Source: Selaginella tamariscina
Lineage: Eukaryota > Streptophyta > Lycopodiopsida > Selaginellales > Selaginellaceae
NCBI GenBank assembly: GCA_003024785.1
Contig: PUQB01000586.1
Location: 62,001 to 126,000, forward strand
Length of the DNA stretch: 64,000 nucleotides
Direction: 5' to 3'
Made by a program: the position numbers and the translations under genes. Below, piece by piece: positions 44,593 through 60,158 of this stretch. Within the stretch, counting starts at the first letter, position 1, and each line of letters begins with the position of its first letter. A model generated the notes under the pieces. It searched no databases and was not told where the DNA came from. It was given only the letters and a program-made list of their open reading frames with translations.

Positions 44593-46877
44593 GGGCCGCG
44601 CTAGGGACACACCCCCCTTACTGCGCACACCCCCTATTAGCTGGCGATTAGGTGGCACACACCCCCTATTAGCTGGCGATTAGGTGGCATGCTTACATGG
44701 AACTCAGTGGATTATTTTCTAGATTGAATCGAGTTTCACAAATATATTGCTAGAAAATAATTTTTATCTAAGCCTTGGGCATGTCCTTCTGTTATGACCC
44801 TGAACGCCACATTCTCCACACCGTCTTACTGCTGCAGTTTGATTCTCCTCAACCCTTTCAAATGCAGAAGGGTCTCTTCTAGTGTTTTGTGCAGCTGTTG
44901 GACGACCACGAGTTTGAGCCAAATGTGGATTCTGCAATGGTGTTGAAGCATGGGATTGTGAAAGCATGATGATTTCATTCTGCAAAATCCTTTGTTGATG
45001 TGGAGGCAGGTGATCATGACGATTCTCAACTTGCCGTATAGCCTCTTCAAATGTAATGGGCATTTGCTGAGCCATTGGTAAATATTTGTCAAGCCACCAG
45101 TGTTCATGAAACAAACTCATTGTAAGCTGACCTGTAGCTGATGAAATGATCCCACGTATGACATGAGAACAAGGCAATCCCATGGTGTTTTGAAACACCC
45201 TTGAACATGGAGTTGCCTCCAGCAAATGCCGAGCTTTTACCACTTCAGTCTCAACTTTCTTGAGAGCGAAGTGAGAGATTTTGCGCTGCACTTGTGCCCA
45301 AAGAATGCCCTGATGAGAAACCATAGTGTTTGTTTTCTCATATGCAATTTGTCGACGAATGGAGCGCTCCTGATGATCAACTGAGAGGCTCAATTTTTTG
45401 TAAACATCTTTCAGATCTCCTGATGAAACACAAATCCAAGACTTGATGACAGAATGTTTCCCTTCTGCACGAGATGTTATCAAGTTTCCAAGATGCATCA
45501 CCTCTTTCGTCCAGGCAAAAGCAAAACATTTTTTGTGTGGAATCCACGTTCCACCAATATACTGAGCAACATGTCCTGAGTAATGCTCACAGAGTTGTTG
45601 CCAGTTTGCATCAAACAACCCAGCATCTTCTGATGAAACAACCTTATTCCACTCACGCATGAAGTTCTCCCATTCCTCCGCTGTTTGAAAATCCTTACGT
45701 AACTGGGTAAGAATATTCTTGTTAATATGCCATGAACATAAAAGATTTGTGGCATGCGGCATTTGTATATGAACTGCATTCATCAGTGCCAGATCTCTAT
45801 CTGTGACAATGACCTGTGGTAATCTCCCATCATCAAAAATTCTCTTGACTTGCATCATTGCCCACAAGTAATCATCCTCCTTCTCAGCTTGCATGAAACA
45901 AAAACAGGCTGAGAAGCTCATATTTGTAGATGACATCCCAACAACATGCAGCAGTGGCATCTTGAACCTGTTTGTCTTGTAGGTCGAATCCATGAGCATG
46001 ACATGTGGGAATTCTCTTGCTAAGGTCACTGCAGAAGGTGGAGCAAAAAACAAATGTGTGATCCTTCCATGTTCATCACGTTGATATTCATGCAGTACAT
46101 TGTTTGCTTGCAGCTCATCCAAGAGAAACTCTATAGATGTCCTTCCATTCAGCTCAACATTCCTCAGACGATTTTTCTCATTGTAAATGTCTTTTGGGAC
46201 AAAGTTACAACCTTGATTTTGTTGCCTCAAGGTGCTGAGAACGACTTTGGGTGTTGCACCGGCATCAGACATGTTCTTGATGATTTGTTTATCACTCTCA
46301 GAAAGCTTGCGAGCAGCCGGGTATCCTGACAAATCCACAGCCATCTCATGATTATGCTGATCATCATTTATCTCAATGTTCCACTCTTCCTGAGCATTAC
46401 GTTGGATTGTCACAAGCCATGAACACCCAGAGCATCTAGTGCTTGTCTTTCTTTTTCGGTTTTCAGCAGTGAGGAATTCTCTGTGGTTCTTGTAATCCCC
46501 TGAATGAGCACACCCAAGCCATATTTTTCTCAAGATCCCCTGCTTGCTCTTCTTTGAGCGTAGCCTTGAAACTGTGAAACCTTGTGAGATCGCATATCTT
46601 TGAACATGTGATTCAGCATCAGACAATGAAGCATGAGTGTGATCCATCAAAAAAACTCCCGTAGCTAGAACTAGAAAATTAGGAGATTGAGGCGCTGGAG
46701 ATTGAGGCGCTGTAAACTCCACACCCACTTGCCGCTTCTCAGCTGTGTAACCGACTCCATTTATTATCTTACGAATAAACAATATCTAATCAGCATTCCA
46801 TGTAAGCATGCCACTAAGCTCCAGCTAATAGGGGGGTGTGTGCGCAGTAACGGGGGGGTGTGTCCCTAGCGCGGCCC
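44593..46877. mobile_element. Complete Mutator-like element (MULE) with terminal inverted repeats
   Basis: The ends match as inverted repeats: left 44593-44701 begins GGGCCGCGCTAGGGACACAC and ends GGCATGCTTACATGGA. Right 46798-46877 is its complement (TCCATGTAAGCATGCCA ... GCGCGGCCC). The left repeat is longer because a 32-bp piece (ACACCCCCTATTAGCTGGCG plus ATTAGGTGGC) is duplicated in tandem. The only gene inside is an intact FAR1-type transposase. I found no clear 9-bp target duplication: the flanks read TTGTTAGTT on the left and TTACTTTAT on the right. The total length is 2,285 bp, compact for an autonomous element. Confidence 0.9.
44764..46782 (-). CDS. FAR1/Jittery-type MULE transposase, intact
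   Basis: DDE-type transposase of the lineage from which the FHY3/FAR1 light-signalling factors arose. The single exon encodes 672 residues. The FAR1 WRKY-GCM1 zinc domain spans residues about 60-150 (YAISQGFTVSRLRSKKSK, C91, C117, C120, H143/H145). The MULE catalytic domain spans about 255-360 with D265 (VMLMDSTYKTN) and D328 (VIVTDRDLALMNA), and the probable third residue is E440 (TSRAEGKHSVIKSW). The SWIM zinc finger is C526-x11-C538-x-H540 (MGLPCSHV). A CCHC knuckle closes the protein (C655-x2-C658-x4-H663-x4-C668). All key residues are present, with no stop or shift. A second start at Met46 is possible. It is intronless and lies between inverted repeats, so it is a transposon gene rather than a domesticated FAR1 gene. 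Confidence 0.93.
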   Translation of the reverse strand: MFIRKIINGVGYTAEKRQVGVEFTAPQSPAPQSPNFLVLATGVFLMDHTHASLSDAESHVQRYAISQGFTVSRLRSKKSKQGILRKIWLGCAHSGDYKNHREFLTAENRKRKTSTRCSGCSWLVTIQRNAQEEWNIEINDDQHNHEMAVDLSGYPAARKLSESDKQIIKNMSDAGATPKVVLSTLRQQNQGCNFVPKDIYNEKNRLRNVELNGRTSIEFLLDELQANNVLHEYQRDEHGRITHLFFAPPSAVTLAREFPHVMLMDSTYKTNRFKMPLLHVVGMSSTNMSFSACFCFMQAEKEDDYLWAMMQVKRIFDDGRLPQVIVTDRDLALMNAVHIQMPHATNLLCSWHINKNILTQLRKDFQTAEEWENFMREWNKVVSSEDAGLFDANWQQLCEHYSGHVAQYIGGTWIPHKKCFAFAWTKEVMHLGNLITSRAEGKHSVIKSWICVSSGDLKDVYKKLSLSVDHQERSIRRQIAYEKTNTMVSHQGILWAQVQRKISHFALKKVETEVVKARHLLEATPCSRVFQNTMGLPCSHVIRGIISSATGQLTMSLFHEHWWLDKYLPMAQQMPITFEEAIRQVENRHDHLPPHQQRILQNEIIMLSQSHASTPLQNPHLAQTRGRPTAAQNTRRDPSAFERVEENQTAAVRRCGECGVQGHNRRTCPRLR

Positions 46878-48690
46878 TTACTTTATTAAGAATTATTTAG
46901 AAAACCCATTATGAAGACTTTAAATTTACCATATTCAATTGCATGTGTATATATTTAGATATATGCATGTATGTAAATATAAGTCATAGATCTACTAATA
47001 ATGGTTTATATAAGAGGTGTATTTATCTAAAGTTTTTACTTCAATCTTTATGATATAGCCATTGTTTTTTTCTAATTATTTATTTTATTTTATATGTATT
47101 CAAATATTTTAATAGAATTGATTGAAACTAAGGATTTTAAATATTTCACAAAAAGTTAATTAATTAGGACTACCTTGTGTTTTTGCCATTTAATTGTTTC
47201 AATTGTGTTTAAACTCTTTAATATAATTTATCAAAGTTTTAATAAATACAAGTTGTTAATATTAACATATAAGAATACATGATTACTAAGTGATTATAGT
47301 AGTAACACCCTGAATAATATTAAAACCTAGACCTGGAAGGTAAAATAGGTATACCATCTGAACTTTTCCATTCTTGTAATATAAGAGCATGCATATACAC
47401 ATATACCAAATAAAGAGAACTGATAACATCATTAATTAATATATTAAAAACACATTTGTTTTTAATTGTAATTAATAATTTAAGGTTAATAATATTTAAT
47501 AGCCATGTAAGTGTGTTTTGGAAAAGAACATGAATGTTCTTTAAATGATAATTGTCTGGCTTACCATATAGTAAATCACTAAAAATGAACACATAAATAA
47601 AAAGACTCTTACGTTTTAATTTATTTTTATCTCGAACCGAAGGAGAAACCTTATTAATAAGTACACTTATACATAAACTTTAATATTATAGCACATATAT
47701 TCCTTTTTTAATGTTGAATAACCTATGCTCTTATAGTTGAATCCCTTTTAAAATACCACAATAATCTTATTATATGGAAACATGTTTAATGTCACGTATC
47801 ATTTTTAAAAACCCATTCTTTAAACATGTTAATTTTAAGCATGAACAACACAACTAATAAAATATATTTTTATTATTTATTTTGGATAAATATGCTAATT
47901 AAATTACTGCATTTTACTTTATTTCATTATTCATACCTTATTTATATACGAGTGTAATTTCAATTCTAAGAAAAAGGTTTAAGTGATTAAGTAATTGCAT
48001 TTTAATCCTAAAATATAAAAGGTTTAATTGACTTTGCTTTACAATCACTATTCAACTTGGGCTAAAGAATAAGTGAATCAAAATATAAAGTTAGTTTAAT
48101 ACTTAATTTAAAATAAAGTGTAATACTTAACTCAAGAATCGTTAAACCTTAAAATATTTTCATTTTGGAAAAAGTCACTGTACCTTAAACAATATCGTTC
48201 TTCTTAAACGTTTTAATATCCAGCTTAAAAGATCACCAAATGTGCCATCCTTTCACCACCGTTATGAAAAAATGAAGATTCATACTTTTTAATTATTTTT
48301 TATTAAGTTTTAAATATTCACATTTACTACCATGATGCTTAAACTATAAGCAATTAAAACAACATTTTCAATATCATATGCTGGTTTGTTAAACTAAATA
48401 AAGAATCTAAATAAAATACAAATCTAGCAACACATGGGTTTGCTTAACAAAGTAAACATTGAAAGAAGCTGAAACAAATATGTAACAAGCAGGCATAGAC
48501 TTGTCCCTCACATCTTTTGTTGAGAATATACGATGAACGGGACTCTAAACCCTAACTTCGGAGAATATCCTGTTCAGTGTGCATGTACTCGGAATATTCT
48601 TTGAAATTGTCAAATAAACTCATAAGGTGCCCATCTTGGAGAGAATGCAATGACGTGTCAAGCCACATTGGATGCTTCTAGAACAGTTTC
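46878..48690. other. AT-rich spacer right of the MULE
   Basis: No gene, RNA or repeat of note. Near 48580-48690 the composition changes and includes GAGAATGCAATGACGTGTCAAG (ACGTGTC, ABRE-like) and TTCTAGAA (heat-shock-element-like), about 150 bases before the ADH start. Confidence 0.5.
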
Positions 48691-48722
48691 CCCTGTTTAG
48701 GGTTTAGGGTTTAGGGTTTAAG
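48691..48722 (+). promoter_or_regulatory. Interstitial telomere-like repeat in the ADH promoter
   Basis: TTTAGGG occurs in tandem about three and a half times (GTTTAGGGTTTAGGGTTTAG then GGTTTAAGG), about 90 bases before the ADH ATG. It is an extended telo-box in sense orientation. Confidence 0.7.
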
Positions 48723-48808
48723 GTTTGCATATATTAAGGACGTGAGCCTTTTCTTGATCTGTAAGAAATCCCCACAGTTCTTCTTCGACTATTCTGTTCT
48801 CTCGCGCC

Positions 48809-51343
<2,535 letters not shown>

Positions 51344-53199
51344 GCTCGTTCACTTCTGTGAATTTTTGCTAATTTTGAGACATTTTGCTTATATTTATGT
51401 AACTACACACACACACACACATATATATAACTATGCACACGCGCGATTTGTATATATTTGTCTCAAAAGCTGCGTTGCCTGGGTTATGCCATTTTCTGCC
51501 TTTGCGATATAAAGCTTTCCTCTTTATGTTTTATAATTTATAATTCTAATACTTAATAATTTATACTTGGCTATTAATCATATCTAATTATAAAAGAACT
51601 TGTAAATGTACGAGAAAGGTTAAATAATTAAAAGATACACATAAACTTTAACTTTAAAGGTTTAGATTAATTTATACATAAATATCTTTATACATTTGTA
51701 TAAATTAATGAGTTATATATTAAATATTAAATATTTTTAAGTATCATTTCTTTTGGTTTCTTATACATTAATATTGTCCAAAGATCGTTAATCTTATCAA
51801 ATTTTAGTTAGTGTCGAGTGTACTTAATGATGTAAACTATAAGGCATATAATTAACTTGTTTATACTTAATATTTAATTAATCAATTTATAATAATCTCT
51901 TAAATTTTACTTAGTAGGGTGAGAGAACGATGGTGAAAAACTTTAATATATTTAAAAAAAATTATTACACACACACACACACACATTCATATTAATATTA
52001 TAATGGTTTCAAATAATCAAGTAAGGAGAGATTAAGTACAGTATATACATATTCATTTATATGCTAGGAAGATTCCCCGCGTGTGTATATGAGAGAGAAA
52101 ATTATAAATATTTGTAACAAAAACCATATTATATATGCATATGGCTATTGATAAGTTGTTAATTAATTATTTAGGATATAATAATCGTATTTTTCTTTTT
52201 TATTATATAATATAATAAATACTTATTATGAATATACGTATATGCATCGTCGAGAACATCAAATCTGGAAGCTTAGATTTAAAATAAGGAAACCCGTTCT
52301 TTTGTGGAACCTCTCCAAGCCGTCAATAGTATATATAATTAACCCTTGTTTAATTGTATTTAATGAATTGAATTTAATTTAAGTTTGACATTGTGGAATT
52401 TAAAAATTGAAGGTTATGTACATACACACACGCACTAGTTTATACCCCTCTGCCACCTGTAATTATGCCATTTTTCCACTCTACCATATTTGTACAAACA
52501 CATGACATTGTTTAACACACATGTAATTATGTATGTTAATACATGTAAATACATTGAGTGTAGGCCTGTATATTTGCTTACTCTTGAATTAAGACCAATC
52601 CATACCGTACATAAAACCTACTAATCAACGGACGCAAGATCATTCCGGTGGCTTTGTCCTATAAAAACACTGCATATCCCATAAGTAAAATATCACCTTA
52701 TGCCTTTATATAATTTAATGCCTGGAAGTAAAAAGTATAACATTAAAGTAACTATATAATTTAATTTTAATCAAATAAAATTAATAACCTAACTCAATCT
52801 TTCAAAAACCTGATGAACTGGCATAATATCGATATCTGAGACACCATTACTGAGCTTTTGTGGTCAGACTGTGACACTGCAGTACTATATTCAAAATATA
52901 TACATCATATAAATTATTAACGAAGGGATTCTCAGATAATAGCATATACTTCGAATCTATCAGTATATTCAATTATGACTTAGTTATTAAATATACTATG
53001 TAATATGCTTTGCTGGAATAATAATAATCAAAAGTAACAAATGAGATTAATCTCATTCTACTTTTAATAAATTTAAACACACTTAAATTAATTCTTATCA
53101 TATTTACGGCTTCTTTAATGTAACTGTTTAGTTTTATATTAATCAACTTGGGTTCTTTGGTTTTAGGAGGAACAATAAGAAACGATATATAATATGTGT
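51344..53199. other. AT-rich spacer between ADH and UTP21
   Basis: 3' UTR of ADH to about 51530, then AT-rich sequence with AC runs (51408, 51967). 52620-52680 (CTATAAAAACACTGCATATC) could be an unrelated TATA-like site. No gene. Confidence 0.6.
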
Positions 53200-53226
53200 T
53201 AGCCCTAATTAGGGTTTAGGGTTCTC
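53200..53226 (+). promoter_or_regulatory. Telo-box before the UTP21 start
   Basis: CCCTAATTAGGGTTTAGGGTT ends 16 bases before the ATG. The TTAGGGTTT is in sense orientation. Confidence 0.65.
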
Positions 53227-53237
53227 AGCAGGGGAGA

Positions 53238-53392
53238 ATGGGGATCTTCGAAGCGTTCAGGGCCGTTGGGTACATCAGCGATGGCACTCCCTTTTCCGTC
53301 CAGCGCCATGGATTCGACACATTTGTCACTGTGAGCGTCGGGAAAGCCTGGCAAACATTCAATGTAACTCTCTCTCTCTCTCTCACACACAC

Positions 53393-53467
<75 letters not shown>

Positions 53468-55600
53468 CGCGCGCGCGCGCCAAATTGTCATTCAATCTGA
53501 TTTTAAATTTCTTTTGCAGTGCGCCAAATTGTCGCTTGTTTTTGTGGGTAAGTACTAATACACGATATATTTATAATGTATACTTCCTGGTCACGATATA
53601 TCTTTGATCATAAATAATGGTTTCTTATGAATTTTTGTATATTTTTTATATAGGGGAGCAGCTTGAGAAGTCTATAAAAGCATTAGCGAATTTTCAAGAC
53701 CTCACATTTGCTGCTACTGGACGGAATATAGTAGTCTTTGACCGTGCACACCAGGTATTATATATTAGATATATGATTTTGTAATTCTGGTTCATCTATA
53801 GCGTTCATCACATGTCTATCAGTTTACTATCATAGACCGCATATTATAATAATAGACATCATACCATATGATTTGGATTCTGGATACAATAATAAAATAG
53901 TGTCTAGGTGTCATATGAATGCATTATGCTGTTATCCTTAAAGTCATTAGTATATACTAATAGTATATGCACATTGAACATTCGAACTTGTATGGTAGTA
54001 TCCGTTTATTACCGATTAATATTTGTATGAAATAACACTGTTATGTTACAGTGTCATTTTAAGTATATACGATGTACAAGTACTGTTAATATAGTCTATA
54101 TTAATAATAACGCGTAGTAATGTTTGTATGTGACTTTATGTTTATCTATTATATGTATATGTTATATCCAGGATTTTGAAGGTAAATTCGTTTATATAAA
54201 CATACACGCACAAACACAACACACGCTTGTTAAACAGTTGATTTACAGGTGGCTTTATGGGAATGCCATGCAAACAAAGTAATACTTCTTCTCAAATTTG
54301 GGCAACTTATTTTGAGCGTTGATACTGGAGGACACGTGTGTGTATGGGATACAAGTACCGTATTTGAAGACGTGCAGGAGCCTGTTGAAGAATTCCATCT
54401 GGGTCCTTCTTTCACGCCTACTTGTGTTATGCATCCTGACACGTACCTGGACAAGGTAATATATACGTATGTGTGTGTGTATCTGTTATTTACCGGTTCA
54501 TAGTCATCTATATAGAAATATTTACGACAAGCTTGCGGTTATGCATATATACTTAAGTTGTACGTCTCCATCTCATATTTATATGCTACACATTTTTATA
54601 GATATGGACATGACACACGCACGCACACACACACACATAATTTATGATAATAATAAATATTAGGGTTATTATTATTCTGGTGCCACCTACATGAGATATG
54701 TGTTTGTATGTCTAATGGTCTGTCTAGTGTACGTCTCATACATTAGCTCTGATCCAATTTGGTAATTTTTATTTAGCTGGATCCACGTATATGTAGCTAT
54801 CTATATATGCTTTCTATGTGTCACTTTGTATGTGCATGCATTGTTATCTGAAAATGGTGCTGATAGCTATAAGTTTAACATTCGAATTATATATATATAT
54901 ATATATATAGTGTGTGTGTGGTGTGTGTGTGGGTGTGTGTGTGTGTGTGTGTGTCTGTATAATATATGTGTATGATGGATTGTATGCGTTTGAGGATGTT
55001 ATACACGTAGACACAGATTTGCTTACTGTTTTGTGTTTATGACAGGTATTATTGGAAGTGAAGAAGGGAAATTACAATTATGGAAATAAAGACAAAGAAA
55101 TGGTATACGAGATCAAGGGGTGGAATACACCTATACGTACTTGTGTATCTTCTCCAGCTTTAGACGTTGTTGGCATTGGATGTGGAGACGGGAAAATATT
55201 CGTCCATAATATTCACTACGATGAAACTATTGCAACTTACACACATACAACCAAGGGTGCTATTACTGCACTCTCGTTTCGAACAGGTATACTGGACGTA
55301 CAATTTATTTAATTAACTTGTTAATATATCAATATTCTCGTAACTCTGCTTTCATGTTTAAATATATATAGATTCTACATGTTCACACACAACACACAAC
55401 ACACACACACACACACAACACACACACACACTGAATACACATGCATCATATGGATATACTTTAAAATGTTATGGTGAGTATTAATATATGTTATGCATGT
55501 CCTATGTGTACATTTTATATAGGAAGAGCCAACATCGAAGGATCAAAAAGTAGCTTCGCTAGTGTGTGTGTGTATCTAGCTCAGGCACAGAAAGACGTTG

Positions 55601-55642
<42 letters not shown>

Positions 55643-58600
55643 TATATATATTATATTTTGCAGATGGTCAGCCATTCTTAGCTGCGGGAGGTACATCCGG
55701 GGCTATAAGCATATGGGATTTGGATAAACAAAAAACTACAAACAGTCATTAATGATGCTCATGATTCCGAAGTTGCCTCATTACATTTTCTAGCCAACGA
55801 GCCTGTTTTATTAAGCAACTCAAAAGACAACTCTTTAAAGGTAAACCATGTGTGCGTGCTTGCGTTTGTACAGCATATGTATATATGTGCGTATGTGTGC
55901 ATCTATTTATACCAAATATATATCATGTATGTTTATATAGATGCATATTTTAGTATAGCTAATAATCTTTATAGTAACTATGTTTATCTTTATATCATAA
56001 GTTCAACTTGTCTTAATCTTAGATGTGGATATTCGACACTTTTGATGGGGAAGCCAGGTTATTACGGTACAGAAGTGGTCATAGTGCTCCGCCTTCATGC
56101 ATCAGGTTTGTGTGTTGTATTAAAATCTACAGTATGCCGAGTTCATTTGGTTTCTTAGATACTACGGGGAAGGAATGCATACTATCTGCTGGACAAGATA
56201 GAGCTTTCGTGCATTCTCAACAATCCAGGTACGTCTTTTCTTTTGTGCTATATGCGGCTATATAGATACATTCGTATGCATGACTTATAAAAGTGCTTAT
56301 ACTTACATATCTAGTACATACAACATGCATAGATTACATAGGTACGCTCCTTATCTATGCATCAAACTGATCAATTAATTTAACAGGATCATCAAAGCAG
56401 AGAGCTTTCACAAGGCCATATCTCCAAACAGGCAAAGAGGTTAAAGAAGAAGGTAAACCTGTCTAACCCCCCCCAAAAAAAAACACACGCGCGCGCGCGC
56501 GCGCATGTAAGTGTATGTATGCTGTGTAAGCGAGTGTGTGCACGCGCGGGTCGTGGTTGTTCGATCTTCTAAATTCTGACCTCTTTAACTATGCAGGAGG
56601 GAACTAAAGCTTACACCAATCGTGTCCTTTGATGCAGGTAGAGTTACGTGCGTGCGTGTGTGAGAGAGAGTGTGTATGTGCGTGTGAGAGTGAGTGCATA
56701 ACAATGTATAATATAGGGTGGATGTATATATTACAAGTATGCACAGGTTTACATCCATGTATTTTGCAGCTGAAATACGACAACGTGATTGGTGCAACGT
56801 AGTAACATGCCATGCAGACGATTGCGCCGCATATACCTGGCGCCTACAGAATTTCGTAATTGGAGAGCATATTCTTAAACCTTGTCCAAACAGACCAAGT
56901 CCTGTGAAGGTAACTATATGCATAATCTCAATATATATAATATATTTCAGTTATAATAGATTGTTTACTTTTCTCTTTTATTGTTTACTTTTTTCTTTTT
57001 TAAGGTATGTAGCATAAGCGCATGTGGAAACTTTGTAGTTCTGGGCACTGCATCGGGCTGTATAGAGCGATTTAATCTACAATCAGGTATGTGCGTATCT
57101 ATACAATCTATATTTTTATGTACTTATGCATACGCATACGTTCATATAGACGTACACATGTATGTATATGTTTATGTTATGCATGTGTGTATATCCTCAT
57201 ACCTTGAATGTGTGTTTCTATAGACGAACTTACATGCATACATATCTACAGCTACACATACACACAATATTTTGTATATAGGTACATAAATGTATTTTAT
57301 ACCTATATTCATATATGTGCACATACATGCTTATAGACATTAATATTCACTCCCTCTTTTTCTCAGGCCAACAGCGGGGTTTATATGTTGATTCTTCTGT
57401 GATGGGATCTGTTGCACATGTGGGAGCTGTCAATGGTCTTGCATCGGACGCAACAAATGCCAGTCTTTTCAGTGCTGGCTATGATAAGTCCATCAAGGTC
57501 GTGTGTGTTGGTGTGTGTGTGTGTGTGTGCGTTCCTATAGTTTGTTTTATTTTCTATTGTCTCTCCAGGTGTGGAACTTTAAGTCAATGGAACTGAAATC
57601 GTCCATCTATTTGGAGTCTCCAGTAACAAGAATGACATATCATCGTGGAAATGGTACTGTGAGTGTGTGCCTGGTTTATGCGCAATTTGTATGCATACAT
57701 CTGAGAATATGTGTGTATGCGTGTTATATGGTGTGCTTCGCCACGTATAGGTAGATGTTTATATTACACGCACGTCTTTCCGTTCATGATATGATGCAAT
57801 TTGATCTGTCATCTATACATGTCTAAATACATACATGCTTGTGTACTTCTATGTGTGGTTCTTAATTGTATTGAGTGTTTGCAATGATAAATATGGCATA
57901 ATATACATAATTGCAGATATCTTGTACATTTAAAACATAGCCGCCACGTGCTTACATACACACATATGTATAGATATATAGATATATATTAATGCTTAAT
58001 TCAGGCCTTGCTGCGGTTTCATCAGACGATCATGTACTCAGGCTTTACGATCTGGTGACCGTCCGATTAGTCCGAATATTCCCCGGTCATACAGATCGCA
58101 TCACAGATATATCCTTTAGCGAAGATGGAAAATGGCTATTATCTTCATCAATGGATGCAACTGTCCGTGTGTGGGACGTGATTGGTTCTAAGCCGTTGGA
58201 TGCGATGCGCGTCAATGCTGCTGTCACTGCGTTTAGCCTCTCGCCGAGCATGGATATGTTAGCTACTTGTCATGTTAATCACAATGGCATATATCTCTGG
58301 TAAGTATTGCATATGTACGTATGTATACATGTGTATACCATATATGTATATATATAATGTATGATATGTCTACCTGTATATATATGATATAAAGTACGTT
58401 TATGTGTGTATATCGTACACCATAAACACTTACAAATCTATGCATGCATATATACAGGGCAAATAGGTACATGTACAGTGGTGCTAGTGAATCAGAGATT
58501 TTTGAGCATCGGAAATGCCATAAAGGATGTTGCATTACCAACTTTTCATCAACATCCAAAGATATAGATTCTGAGGATATTCGGGATCCGGAGAATATTC

Positions 58601-60158
58601 CCGAATCCGTGAAAAACTTTAATGTTACACTTTGTCTTCACATACGGTGAGTATATCACAACCAAATAATGAGAACACACTATACACGTACGCCACATGC
58701 ACATGTATTGACTCACATCCGGTTCTAGGTGGCTCCGGATCTTGTGACGTTGTCGTTGTTACCAAAATCTCAATGGCAAGGACTTGTACATTTAGATACA
58801 ATTAAGGTACGTCTCTCTCTCTCTCTCTAGATAATTATACTATGTGTTTATATGTTCGATCTAGGCACGTAATAAACCAATAGCACCACCCAAGAAACCA
58901 GAAAAAGCACCATTTTTTCTGCCAACAGTGCCTCACTATCTGGGTTCCAACATTTGCCACTAATGACGCGATTAATCCACTTAAAGAAACAGCTGTTTTG
59001 TCTTCTTTAAAACATGAGCGTTCTCAATCCACGTCCGACTTCATGCAGCTTGTCTACACTTTTGCCGAGACTAGAGAATGTAAGTGTGTGTGTGTGTGTG
59101 TGTGTTTGGGGTGCATCTGTATCTGTTGTATTTATGTGTGCGTTAACAAACATATTATTTTAGGTAGATATGGATGTCTAGTGCTGGTTATATGTGTGTT
59201 GTATGTGTAAGTTTTATAGTGACTTTCTATACTTTCTAGTCAGCTTATTGTGTTCACAGAGACACAGAGTTGAGATTTGATAGCAATGTAAGGACTGAGT
59301 ATTATTTTCTATGTCTACGTGACATCTCTCTATCTCTCTCGCTTGTGATATTGGTATATATGTGTGTGTGTATTTATGTATGTCTAACTTGATATACAAC
59401 TTCTAAGTGACTTTTTATTATTATATGTTGTATTGTGCGTCTGCAGAGTGAGAGAAATTTATATCGAAGTATACTATACGTATACATACACTTCAACCAT
59501 CAGTAACATCTATATATACATTATGCATACATAGTGTTCCTAAGAGCTGGCACCAGTGTTAAGTATCTTAAGTAAACCAGTACGTGCGTGTGTTTGTGTC
59601 TATGTGAATATTACTGAATATAATATTTTAGGTGGGGGTTTGTTAGACTATATGAAGGGTTTATCACCAGCAGCTCTGGACGCAGAAATACGTATGTTGC
59701 AAATAGTAGATGAAGACACGGAAGAGGCTATCAAGCTTGAACAACAAATTGGGTTCCTCATTGATTTCCTCACTACAGCATTGTCCCAAAAGAAGGATTT
59801 CGATTTTTTACAAGCTTTAACACTCCTTGTTCTCAAGGTACGTGTTCATGTACGTAATATTTGAGTGTATAGACGTATTAACATGTATGTATGCGTTACG
59901 CATTTTATATAACACGTACTTCATACAAGCACACATGCTATACATTACACAGTTCTGTAGTCTTAAATCTCTCTCTCTCTCTCTCTCTCTAATTACGGAT
60001 TGCTGCAGATACACGGAGAGAGCGTTTCAAGGCGTGCGCACTTACGTGAAAAGGCTGAGGCCCTGCATGCAATACATAGCTCCACGTGGAGAAGGTTGGA
60101 CTCCATGTTCCAAGCCAACAGGTGCATTATCAGCTTTCTAAGCAACTCGGCCTTTTGA
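53238..60158 (+). CDS. UTP21: UTP21/WDR36, small-subunit processome WD40 protein, at least six one-base lesions
   Basis: UTP21 belongs to the UTP-B module that builds the nucleolar 90S pre-ribosome. About 20 exons: 53238-53363, 53520-53547, 53654-53754, 54249-54455, 55046-55286, 55664-55840, 56023-56106, 56158-56228, 56387-56452, 56597-56637, 56770-56909, 57005-57086, 57367-57497, 57569-57653, 58005-58299, 58458-58646, 58729-58806, 58865-59079, 59632-59837 and 60009-60158. Diagnostic stretches are EIKGWNTPIRTCVSSPALDV, GHSAPPSCIR, CILSAGQDRAF, RQRDWCNVVTCHADDCAAYT, ISACGNFVVLGTASGC, ITDISFSEDGKWLLSSSMDA, APDLVTLSLLPKSQWQGLVH and the Utp21 domain (DYMKGLSPAALDAEIRMLQI ... FQANRCIISFLSNSAF). 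Lesions: missing base about 55055 and extra about 55083 (compensating), extra A in 55730-55735, extra about 56167, missing about 56208, extra about 56600, and extra about 58934. Exon 16 must also lack one. The family is certain, individual lesions unverified. Confidence 0.92.
53374..53481. repeat. Compound microsatellite (TC)n(AC)n(TA)n(TG)n(CG)n in UTP21 intron 1
   Basis: Begins six bases after the 5' splice site. The AC and TG blocks on either side of a TA tract of about 58 bp make the intron almost one long hairpin. Confidence 0.9.

Noticed and set aside
44764..46782. Host FAR1/FHY3 transcription factor gene
   Set aside because: Intronless, between terminal inverted repeats, with all catalytic residues kept, so it is the transposase of a MULE.
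48691..48722. Chromosome end or internal telomere
   Set aside because: Only three to four TTTAGGG units just upstream of a gene. It fits a promoter telo-box better.
52930..52960. Second orphan match to the Em promoter block (GCATATACTTCGAATCT)
   Set aside because: Only a partial match without the neighbouring CCGTCAGATTGA element. Could be chance in AT-rich DNA.
55471..55600. Extra UTP21 exon (RANIEGSKSSFASVCVYLAQ)
   Set aside because: Exons 55046-55286 and 55664-55840 join directly in phase and match the family. The insert has no counterpart and lies in intron.
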